Positions 25,715 through 33,040 of a stretch of DNA of 33,040 nt are shown here, piece after piece. Origin of the DNA: Nitrosomonas sp. Lineage in GTDB: Bacteria; Pseudomonadota; Gammaproteobacteria; Burkholderiales; Nitrosomonadaceae. Numbering within the stretch: position 1 is the first letter of the stretch; each line of letters begins with the position of its first letter. The DNA lies in the NCBI GenBank assembly GCA_021774155.1, contig JAJFJH010000148.1, forward strand, positions 1 through 33,040. Direction: 5' to 3'. A program made the position numbers and the translations under genes. Below the pieces are notes generated by a model, which searched no databases, was not told the DNA's origin, and was given only the letters and a program-made list of their open reading frames with translations.

Positions 25715-27133
25715 TTAACCACTAATCAGCTTTAATCGTTTTCTATTCTGCGCTACATCAGGTGCCACACTACCGACTGAACCTGCCCCCATAACCAACA
25801 CAATATCGCCATCTTGAACAACATCAAGTATTGCTGGTGCCAATGCATCCACCGTTTCAACAAATTTTGGTTCTAATTTTCCATTGATCCTAACTGCACG
25901 GACTAGCGACTTACTGTCAGCAGCAACAATTGGTTGTTCTCCAGCTGCGTAAACTTCTGTTAACAGTAATTCATCCACTTTACAAAGCACTTTGACAAAA
26001 TCTTCAAATGCATCTCGTGTGCGTGTATAGCGATGTGGCTGAAAAGCTAACACCAACCGTCGGCCTGGAAAGGCACCCCGTACGGCTTCAATCGTCGCCG
26101 CCATTTCAACTGGGTGGTGACCATAGTCGTCAATCAAGGTAAAAGATGACTTACCCGTTAATTTAATATCACCATAGTTTTGGAATCGCCGTTCAACGCC
26201 GCTAAATTCCGCAAGCGCTTTAATAATAGCGCCATCTGCCACACCTAATTCATTACTCACGGCAATAGCCGCCAAGGCATTCTGTATATTATGTACGCCA
26301 GGCAAATTCAGTTTTATCTCCAGTTGACGTGCTTGACCATCTGTATCAATGACTGCCGTAAAATGCATTTTTCCTTGTTTGTGCTCTATATCAACTGCAC
26401 GGACTTGAGCTGCTTCTGACAAACCGTAGGTTGTTATTGGCTTACTCACATTGGGCAATATTTCACACACATTGGCATCATCGATGCAAAGTATTGACAT
26501 GCCGTAAAAAGGTAAATGCTGTAGAAACTCAACAAAGGTTTGCTTCAGCCGATTGAAATCATGACCATAAGTTTCCATATGATCCGCATCAATATTGGTC
26601 ACGACGGTCAAAACCGGTTGCAAATAAAGAAATGAGGCATCCGACTCATCCGCTTCCACCACGATAAATTCACCGCTGCCTAATTTCGCATGGCAACCCG
26701 CTGCTTCCAATCGGCCACCAATCACAAAGGTTGGGTCCATTTCAGCTTCAGCCAAAATACTGGCAACCAAACTGGTCGTCGTTGTTTTTCCGTGCGTGCC
26801 AGCAATGGCAATACCACGGCGCAATCGCAACAACTCCGCCAACATTAAGGCACGCGGCACTACGGGTATATTTTTATCTCGCGCGGCAATGACTTCTGGG
26901 TTGTCTGCTTTCACGGCCGTTGACGTGACCACGGCATCGGCCGACGCTATGTATTCACTTGCGTGGCCGACATGGACTTCTGCACCCATCGTTCTCAGTC
27001 TGCGTGTTGCTATGTTATCGGCCAAATCCGAACCACTCACTTGATAGCCTAGGTTGAGCAAAACTTCTGCAATACCACTCATTCCAGAACCACCGATTCC
27101 TACAAAATGAACATGCTTTACTTTATGCTTCAT
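25715..27133 (-). CDS. murC: UDP-N-acetylmuramate--L-alanine ligase
   Basis: Adds L-alanine to UDP-MurNAc, the first stem-peptide step. The 472-residue protein begins [21 protein letters not shown]. The ATP site is [17 protein letters not shown] (about residue 113), and the middle has [16 protein letters not shown]. The C-terminal domain shows [18 protein letters not shown] and [12 protein letters not shown]. Its ATG shares one base with the murG stop (TAATG). Confidence 0.98.
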   Translation of the reverse strand: MKHKVKHVHFVGIGGSGMSGIAEVLLNLGYQVSGSDLADNIATRRLRTMGAEVHVGHASEYIASADAVVTSTAVKADNPEVIAARDKNIPVVPRALMLAELLRLRRGIAIAGTHGKTTTTSLVASILAEAEMDPTFVIGGRLEAAGCHAKLGSGEFIVVEADESDASFLYLQPVLTVVTNIDADHMETYGHDFNRLKQTFVEFLQHLPFYGMSILCIDDANVCEILPNVSKPITTYGLSEAAQVRAVDIEHKQGKMHFTAVIDTDGQARQLEIKLNLPGVHNIQNALAAIAVSNELGVADGAIIKALAEFSGVERRFQNYGDIKLTGKSSFTLIDDYGHHPVEMAATIEAVRGAFPGRRLVLAFQPHRYTRTRDAFEDFVKVLCKVDELLLTEVYAAGEQPIVAADSKSLVRAVRINGKLEPKFVETVDALAPAILDVVQDGDIVLVMGAGSVGSVAPDVAQNRKRLKLISG

Positions 27134-28212
27134 TACTGCACCTCACTTATTTCAATACAAGTTTGCGCAACCAACCGTGTCGCGTCTGGCTTAGCTAATG
27201 AACGTGCGGCCATTGCCATAGCAAGTAATTTCTCGCGTGTATTTTCCAACAGAATTTTCTCCAATCTTTTAGGGGTTAATTCATTTTGAGGCAGTAAAAT
27301 AGCAGCCTCATGATTACTTAAAAATGCTGCGTTTACTGTTTGATGATCATCCACCGCGTAAGGATAAGGCACGAGAACACTGGCCACCCCCGCTGCAGTT
27401 AATTCAGAAATTGTTAAAGCACCTGCTCGACATACCACCAGATCACAGTCGGCATAGCACGCCGCCATATTATCTATAAAATCCACTAACTCGACATCCT
27501 CCACCATTTCACCATAATTCTGTTTCAGCATTTCTAAATGCTTTGCGCCTGCTTGATGTATGACTGATGGACGCATATTTTGCGGCAATAATTTCAATGC
27601 TTCTGGCACGACCGTATTCAAAACTTGCGCGCCTAAACTACCACCAACGACCAATAACTTAAGCTTCCCTTCTCGACCTTGAAAACGTTCTTCAGGTGTA
27701 TCTAACCGGCCAATCTCATCACGCACAGGATTTCCAGAAAATATGACATTGTTACGACCAGTCTGAATGACTCCAGGAAAACCGAGTAACACTTTATCTG
27801 CAAGTTTTGCTAATATCTTATTTGTCAGACCCGGCACTGAATTCTGCTCATGAATTATTAGTGATTTGTTCATTAATGAGGCCATCATGCCGCCCGGAAA
27901 TGCTGGATAACCACCCATTCCTAACACCACATTCGGTTTCACTTCACGTATCACTTCAATACTTTGCCAGAAAGCTCGTAATAAACGCAGTGGCAATGCC
28001 AACCAAGCAACCACACGCTTTCCGCGCAATCCTGAGAAATCTATCGTTTTTACTTCAAAACCATGCTGCGGCACCAATCTTGCTTCCATACCAGATTGAG
28101 TACCTAGCCATACCACACGCCATCCGACGGATTTTAGATAATTAGCCACAGCTAAACCTGGGAACACATGCCCACCCGTACCACCAGCCATGATCAAAAT
28201 CGTCTGTGTCAT
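27133..28212 (-). CDS. murG: UDP-GlcNAc:undecaprenyl-PP-MurNAc-pentapeptide GlcNAc transferase
   Basis: Peripheral inner-membrane GT28 glycosyltransferase that converts lipid I to lipid II. The 359-residue protein has the N-terminal [16 protein letters not shown] loop, [25 protein letters not shown] and the second glycine-rich loop [12 protein letters not shown]. The donor site is [24 protein letters not shown]. Its ATG overlaps the ftsW stop by four bases. Confidence 0.98.
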   Translation of the reverse strand: MTQTILIMAGGTGGHVFPGLAVANYLKSVGWRVVWLGTQSGMEARLVPQHGFEVKTIDFSGLRGKRVVAWLALPLRLLRAFWQSIEVIREVKPNVVLGMGGYPAFPGGMMASLMNKSLIIHEQNSVPGLTNKILAKLADKVLLGFPGVIQTGRNNVIFSGNPVRDEIGRLDTPEERFQGREGKLKLLVVGGSLGAQVLNTVVPEALKLLPQNMRPSVIHQAGAKHLEMLKQNYGEMVEDVELVDFIDNMAACYADCDLVVCRAGALTISELTAAGVASVLVPYPYAVDDHQTVNAAFLSNHEAAILLPQNELTPKRLEKILLENTREKLLAMAMAARSLAKPDATRLVAQTCIEISEVQ

Positions 28213-29360
28213 ACCGTAAAACCTTTAAGACGTTGTCGGTTTTCCCAGTCCACACGTAGTAACACGGCTAATGCCAGACAGGTTGCCGTGATGCTACTGC
28301 CACCAAAGCTCATCAGCGGCAGCGTTAATCCCTTGGTTGGCAATGCCCCCATATTCACACCCATATTGATAAAGGCCTGCATACCTATCCAAATACCGAT
28401 ACCTTGCGCTACCAACGCTGAAAAATAACACTCCAACTTAGCCGCCTGCCGGCCAATTACAAATGCTCGCATAACCAACCAAGCAAACAATAAAATAACT
28501 GCCAACACCCCGACAAAACCCAGTTCTTCTGCTAGTACCGCTAGTAAAAAGTCGGTATGCGCCTCGGGTAAATAAAACAACTTCTCAACACTTCCACCTA
28601 AACCGACACCCAACCACTCACCGCGTCCGAATGCCATTAATGCATGACTTAACTGATAGCCTTTGTCATGAGGATCTGCCCATGGATCCATGAATCCGAC
28701 GACGCGATCCATGCGATAACCAGCACCCACCACTAAAGCAAATGCACTAGTAATCAGGAAAGCGAATAATCCACTAAACAGCTTCAAACTCAGCCCACCC
28801 AGAAAAAGTATGGCCATAGCCAATACGGTTACCACAACAAACGCACCAAAATCTGGTTCGAGTAACAGCAACCCCCCTACGACTGAGATAATCAGAAAAA
28901 TCGGAAGAAAACCTCTGATAAAACTGTCCAGATAACCTGCTTTTCTTACTACATAGCCTGCTGTATAAATCAGAATAAAGAATTTCATAAATTCTGATGG
29001 CTGCACGTTGACTACAAATAATGGCAGCCAACGTCTGCCACCTTTAATCTCTTGACCAATTCCAGGGATCAAAACCAAAACGAGCAAAAACACACCAAAT
29101 AAAAACAAGTAACTTGAATATTGTTGCCACCTTTGCATCGGCACCTGAAATGCTAGCGCGCCCAACAATAAACCCACGAGGATATAGGCTGCATGTCTTA
29201 TTAAATAATAATTTCCACCTGTGCCATGACTATCTTCTGCTATTACAATCGATGCTGAATAGACCATAACTAACCCCAAGCCGAACAAAATCATGACAGT
29301 CCAGACCAATATCTGATCAAAATCTGCCATACTTCTTTGACTGTTCGCTTGATAACTCAT
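28209..29360 (-). CDS. ftsW: SEDS peptidoglycan polymerase FtsW
   Basis: Polytopic SEDS-family glycosyltransferase that makes septal peptidoglycan with its partner FtsI. The 383 residues form about ten transmembrane segments. The conserved region [21 protein letters not shown] (about 105-126), [12 protein letters not shown] and [18 protein letters not shown] are present, and [13 protein letters not shown] occurs near the C-terminus. The start ATG 29360 lies three bases after the murD stop. Confidence 0.97.
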   Translation of the reverse strand: MSYQANSQRSMADFDQILVWTVMILFGLGLVMVYSASIVIAEDSHGTGGNYYLIRHAAYILVGLLLGALAFQVPMQRWQQYSSYLFLFGVFLLVLVLIPGIGQEIKGGRRWLPLFVVNVQPSEFMKFFILIYTAGYVVRKAGYLDSFIRGFLPIFLIISVVGGLLLLEPDFGAFVVVTVLAMAILFLGGLSLKLFSGLFAFLITSAFALVVGAGYRMDRVVGFMDPWADPHDKGYQLSHALMAFGRGEWLGVGLGGSVEKLFYLPEAHTDFLLAVLAEELGFVGVLAVILLFAWLVMRAFVIGRQAAKLECYFSALVAQGIGIWIGMQAFINMGVNMGALPTKGLTLPLMSFGGSSITATCLALAVLLRVDWENRQRLKGFTV

Positions 29361-29363
29361 CAG

Positions 29364-30779
29364 TTAGTGTTCTTTCTGTCCGAAATTAAAAAATTTAGCC
29401 TCAATTTCTTTTACTGCCGCGACAAATACTTCAGCGCGATGAATATAGTTTTTAAACATGTCAAAACTGGCACAGGCCGGTGACAACAACACCACATCTC
29501 CTGTTTGCGTCAATAAAAAACTGATCTGCATGGCTTCCTGCATGGTCTCTGCAAAATGTATTGGCACGTCGCAACAGTTAATTGCAGCAGCCATTTTTTT
29601 TGCATCTCTTCCTATCAAAACCACAGCGCGCGTATTTTCTGACACGGGTCTCCTGAGCGGCGAGAAATCTTGCCCCTTACCATCGCCGCCAGCAATCAGA
29701 ACAACTTTTTGCTTAATGCCATTTAATGCCGCCACAGTCGCACCAACATTGGTGCTCTTTGAGTCATCAAAAAATGTCACACCATTAAAAGCAGCCACTT
29801 TCTCCATGCGATGAGGCAAGCCTCGAAATTCTCGTAGCGCCTGCAATAAAGGTTCAAATGGCAGATGTAACGCACGGCATATGGCTAAAGCGGCCAGTGC
29901 ATTAGCCGCGTTATGTAACCCCATCACCACTAGCTCGTTCGTCTTTAGTAAGCAGGTCTTACCCTGCACCAACCAAACATCATCATCATCATGAAGCAAA
30001 CCAAAATCTAAATCTGACCTAGGTGTACTGAGACCAAACGTCACTTGCTCTTGATCCGCTAGCGCCATTTCACATACTTGCACATCATCACGATTCAAAA
30101 CTTGCATACTTTTGCCATCGCTATCACGCTTAAAAATGCGTGCTTTTGCTACCGCATAGGCATCCATATCTGCATATCTATCTAAATGATCTTCACTTAG
30201 ATTCAACACAGCTGCAGCATCTGCATTGAGATTGGGCGTGGTTTCAAGTTGAAAACTGGAGGTCTCTAAAACCCAGACTTGAGGCAATTTTCCTGAGTCC
30301 ATTCTTGCCATTAATACGTCCAACACTGCTGGGCCAATATTTCCAGCCACTTCAGCATCCCATCCGGCTTTACTTAACATCGCACCAACCATGGCAGTAA
30401 CCGTTGTTTTGCCATTGGAACCTGTAATGGCTAAGACTTTTGGCTTTGTTATTTTGTCTTGTTCAAGCACCATGTTGAAAAGTGCAATATCACCCAAGAC
30501 TGGGACACCCTGTTGCTTTGCTTGCTGCACTAGCGGCTCAATCAAAGGGACCCCTGGGCTGATAGCAATCAATGATACATCGTCAAATAATTCTGCTTTA
30601 AACTCACCCAGGCAGACTGCATCCGCCGCAACCAAACGCGTTAACGATTCTAAATGTGGTGGATTTAGTCGGCTATCCGCAACACGTACTACCGCACCTA
30701 AGCGCAGCAACCACTTTGTCATTGATAATCCTGTTTCACCCATACCTAGTACCAGCACTTTCTTTCCTCGCAAACTCAT
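29364..30779 (-). CDS. murD: UDP-N-acetylmuramoyl-L-alanine--D-glutamate ligase
   Basis: Adds D-glutamate to UDP-MurNAc-L-Ala. The start is set at ATG 30779 (471 residues, [20 protein letters not shown]); an open frame extends 28 codons further upstream but that part lies inside mraY and does not resemble MurD. The ATP loop is [53 protein letters not shown] and [15 protein letters not shown] are conserved. The chosen start gives a four-base ATGA overlap with the mraY stop, as elsewhere in this cluster. Confidence 0.97.
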   Translation of the reverse strand: MSLRGKKVLVLGMGETGLSMTKWLLRLGAVVRVADSRLNPPHLESLTRLVAADAVCLGEFKAELFDDVSLIAISPGVPLIEPLVQQAKQQGVPVLGDIALFNMVLEQDKITKPKVLAITGSNGKTTVTAMVGAMLSKAGWDAEVAGNIGPAVLDVLMARMDSGKLPQVWVLETSSFQLETTPNLNADAAAVLNLSEDHLDRYADMDAYAVAKARIFKRDSDGKSMQVLNRDDVQVCEMALADQEQVTFGLSTPRSDLDFGLLHDDDDVWLVQGKTCLLKTNELVVMGLHNAANALAALAICRALHLPFEPLLQALREFRGLPHRMEKVAAFNGVTFFDDSKSTNVGATVAALNGIKQKVVLIAGGDGKGQDFSPLRRPVSENTRAVVLIGRDAKKMAAAINCCDVPIHFAETMQEAMQISFLLTQTGDVVLLSPACASFDMFKNYIHRAEVFVAAVKEIEAKFFNFGQKEH

Positions 30780-31861
30780 CGTAATTTCAATGTTGACAAC
30801 CCTATCAATACAAGAATGATGGTAATAATCCAGAATCTCACCACCACCTGATTTTCCTTCCAACCTTTTAATTCAAAATGATGATGCAGGGGTGCCATAC
30901 GAAAAACTCGTTTACCTAAAAACTTATACGATGCAACTTGTATCATGACGGACAATACTTCCACTACAAACACCCCGCCCATAATAACCAACACAATTTC
31001 TTGCCGCACAATAACCGTCACCACACCTAACGCAGCACCTAACGCAAGCGCACCAACATCACCCATAAATACTTCAGCGGGATACGTGTTAAACCATAAG
31101 AAAGCTAATCCTGCTCCCGTTAATGCGGCACAAAATACTGCCAACTCACCAGCGTTAGGGATATAAGGTATACCTAGGTAATTTGCGAAAACAACATGAC
31201 CGGCTAAATAAGCAAAAACTGCTAATGCGCCGCTAATCATAACCGTTGGCATGATAGCAAGGCCGTCTAGTCCATCGGTAAGATTGACCGCGTTACTTGT
31301 TCCGACAATCACAAGAAAAGTTAATATAACAAAACCAGCAACACCCATTGGTATCGCGATATCTTTAAAGAAAGGTACAATCAAATCTGTTTGGGCGGGC
31401 AACTCAGCAGTTGAAGCCAAATAAAATGCAACGGTAAACGCAATCACAGATTGCCAGAAAAATTTTGCACGCGCGGAAAGCCCCTTAGAATTACGATGCA
31501 CAACTTTACGGTAATCGTCGATCCAACCAATGATGCCAAACCCCATTGTTGTGAGCAACACAACCCAAATATAGCGGTTGCTTAAATCTGCCCACAATAA
31601 CGTGGTAATAACAATAGACACCAGTATCAACGCCCCGCCCATTGTGGGTGTGCCGGCCTTAATTAGATGGGTTTGCGGTCCATCATCACGTACCGATTGA
31701 CCTATCTTGTAGGCCGTTAATTTACGGATCATATAGGGACCAACCAGGAACGAAATGGCCAACGCAGTTAATGCCGCCATCATTGTTCGCATCGTAATAT
31801 AACTAAACACATTAAATGCACTAATATCCTGTGCAAACCACTGTGATAGCATTAATAACAT
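30776..31861 (-). CDS. mraY: Phospho-N-acetylmuramoyl-pentapeptide-transferase
   Basis: Polytopic membrane enzyme that attaches phospho-MurNAc-pentapeptide to undecaprenyl phosphate, forming lipid I. The 361-residue protein has about ten transmembrane segments. Signature sequences are [28 protein letters not shown] (metal-binding Asp pair), [16 protein letters not shown] and [14 protein letters not shown], plus [12 protein letters not shown] near the end. The ATG at 31861 has a GAGGGG ribosome site. It lies 87 bases after murF. Confidence 0.98.
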   Translation of the reverse strand: MLLMLSQWFAQDISAFNVFSYITMRTMMAALTALAISFLVGPYMIRKLTAYKIGQSVRDDGPQTHLIKAGTPTMGGALILVSIVITTLLWADLSNRYIWVVLLTTMGFGIIGWIDDYRKVVHRNSKGLSARAKFFWQSVIAFTVAFYLASTAELPAQTDLIVPFFKDIAIPMGVAGFVILTFLVIVGTSNAVNLTDGLDGLAIMPTVMISGALAVFAYLAGHVVFANYLGIPYIPNAGELAVFCAALTGAGLAFLWFNTYPAEVFMGDVGALALGAALGVVTVIVRQEIVLVIMGGVFVVEVLSVMIQVASYKFLGKRVFRMAPLHHHFELKGWKENQVVVRFWIITIILVLIGLSTLKLR

Positions 31862-31948
31862 AGCAGCCCCTCTAAAGAACGCAACATCTTCAGATAATCA
31901 ACTTGTCGCTGCGTCTGTTTACATGTCATATTCTTTGTCATTAAATAC

Positions 31949-33040
31949 TCAAATCTCAAACTGCTTTATTACATTTTCCATTCGCATGAAGCGTGATCCT
32001 TTGACAAGCAACGTCACATCAGGAGCCAGCAACTTCTCGATTTCACATAACAGCGTCGGCATTGATTCAAAATGCCGCGCACCTTGCCCATATTTCTCTG
32101 CGGTGTAAGCACTCAGCTCACCCAGCGTTAACAATCCATCCAACCCTGCCTTTCTCGCTTCCTGACCAATCATTCGATGAAAATCTGCACCGCCACTACC
32201 CAATTCACCCATATCACCTAGTACTAAATATTTTTTACCGGTTGTCTCTGCCAACACTTCCAGCGCAGCACGTACTGATGCTGGGTTGGCGTTATAACTA
32301 TCATCTATTAATAAAGCGTTGTACTTTCCTTGCTTCTTCTGCAAACGACCTTTTACACCTGTAAATTTCTCTAAACCTGCCGCTATAATTTCCTTATTAA
32401 TACCTAAACCAACAGCCGCCGCCGCCGCTGCCAACGCGTTAGTCACATTATGCTTACCCGGCACTTTTAATTCTATTTGCTCATAACCACTTGGGAATTT
32501 AGCAGTTATCTTGCTACGTAACCCCTCTGATTGATAATCTGCATTGATCTGTGCATTTTTATTTAAACCAAACTCCACTACACATCGATTGCCCGCCAGT
32601 TCTTCCCATAAATGTGCATAGGTATCATCTGCATTTATGACTGCAACGCCCTGCTGGTCCAACCCTTCAAAAATCTCACCTTTAGCACGCGCCACTTTTT
32701 CAATTGAACCCAATCCTTCGATATGCGCCTCTCCCGCATTTGTTATGACAGCCACTGTCGGCTTTGCCAGCTGAGTAAGGTACGCAATTTCACCCATGTG
32801 ATTCATACCCATTTCAATCACCGCATAACGGTGTTGTTCACGTAACCGAAATAGCATTTGTGGCACACCAATGTCATTATTTAAATTACCTTCAGTTACC
32901 AACACGCGTGTTGAACTTTCATTACTGTCCGATGAATCTTTAATTGATTCACATAGAATCGATGCAATCATTTCTTTGACAGTTGTCTTACCATTGCTTC
33001 CGGTAACCGCTACCAATGGCATTTTAAAACGTCCTCGCCA
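31949..33040 (-). CDS. murF: UDP-MurNAc-tripeptide--D-Ala-D-Ala ligase (5' end outside window)
   Basis: Adds the D-Ala-D-Ala dipeptide to complete the UDP-MurNAc-pentapeptide. About 363 codons are visible; the frame stays open to the window edge ([20 protein letters not shown]), so the N-terminal UDP-binding domain of roughly 90 residues lies beyond it and the ATG at 33022 is internal. The ATP loop is [15 protein letters not shown], and VIEMGMNHMGEIAYL, ITNAGEAHIEGLGS and LIDDSYNANPASVRAAL are conserved. It is the first visible gene of the dcw cluster, and murE is expected next outside the window. Confidence 0.97.
   Translation of the reverse strand, partial: WRGRFKMPLVAVTGSNGKTTVKEMIASILCESIKDSSDSNESSTRVLVTEGNLNNDIGVPQMLFRLREQHRYAVIEMGMNHMGEIAYLTQLAKPTVAVITNAGEAHIEGLGSIEKVARAKGEIFEGLDQQGVAVINADDTYAHLWEELAGNRCVVEFGLNKNAQINADYQSEGLRSKITAKFPSGYEQIELKVPGKHNVTNALAAAAAAVGLGINKEIIAAGLEKFTGVKGRLQKKQGKYNALLIDDSYNANPASVRAALEVLAETTGKKYLVLGDMGELGSGGADFHRMIGQEARKAGLDGLLTLGELSAYTAEKYGQGARHFESMPTLLCEIEKLLAPDVTLLVKGSRFMRMENVIKQFEI

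Noticed and set aside
30780-30863. N-terminal extension of the murD frame by 28 codons.
   Set aside because: It lies wholly inside the end of mraY, does not resemble MurD, and the downstream ATG gives the standard N-terminus and an ATGA overlap.
1-33040. tRNA, rRNA, CRISPR arrays, toxin-antitoxin pairs, prophage or defence genes.
   Set aside because: No spaced direct-repeat array, tRNA-like cloverleaf, rRNA segment, phage gene or recognised defence domain was seen on either strand by reading; short or divergent examples could be missed.

Overview
The window reads as a proteobacterial chromosome segment of low-to-middle GC (judged by eye). Two conserved housekeeping blocks carry most of it: gpsA-secB-grxC-rhodanese // gpmA-envC-ctpA-moeB, and a division and cell-wall (dcw) cluster in the order murF-mraY-murD-ftsW-murG-murC-murB-ddlB-ftsQ-ftsA-ftsZ. 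The side-by-side arrangement of gpmA, an S41 protease, a MoeB/ThiF enzyme and the grxC-secB-gpsA genes is typical of Betaproteobacteria (Nitrosomonadales/Burkholderiales-like). A gammaproteobacterium cannot be excluded from sequence alone. A two-gene pathway for making glycine betaine from glycine suggests a salt- or drought-exposed habitat.

Layout. (1) Positions 1-1950 are accessory and decayed: a frameshifted IS1595-family transposase relic, a C-terminal scrap resembling a 5'-nucleotidase/metallophosphatase, a small stand-alone PhnA-like domain protein, and a roughly 230-bp MITE-like element with 11-bp terminal inverted repeats. (2) Positions 1953-4653, minus strand: rhodanese-like membrane protein, grxC, secB, an SH3-domain protein and gpsA. 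(3) Positions 5015-9446, plus strand: gpmA, envC, ctpA and a MoeB/ThiF E1-like enzyme. (4) Positions 9455-11837, minus strand: slmA, then the betaine genes (glycine/sarcosine methyltransferase followed by dimethylglycine methyltransferase, ATGA overlap). (5) Positions 12179-16453, plus strand: ribF-ileS-lspA. (6) Positions 16480-18872, minus strand: a histidine kinase without a sensor domain and a receiver-TPR response regulator. (7) Positions 19163-20287: two unrecognised genes, one secreted and one membrane, end to end. (8) Positions 20485-33040, minus strand: the dcw cluster, closed by a strong intrinsic terminator after ftsZ; murF runs off the window end.

Functionally, the dcw genes make and polymerise lipid-linked peptidoglycan precursor (MurF/C/D/B, Ddl, MraY, MurG, FtsW) and build the Z ring (FtsQ/A/Z). 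EnvC (amidase activator) and SlmA (nucleoid occlusion inhibitor of FtsZ) elsewhere in the window act on the same process. SecB, LspA and CtpA serve protein export and envelope processing. The least explained parts are the sensor-less kinase/receiver-TPR pair, the two orphan genes beside ftsZ, the palindromic element next to gpsA, and a rhodanese whose catalytic cysteine is replaced by tyrosine.
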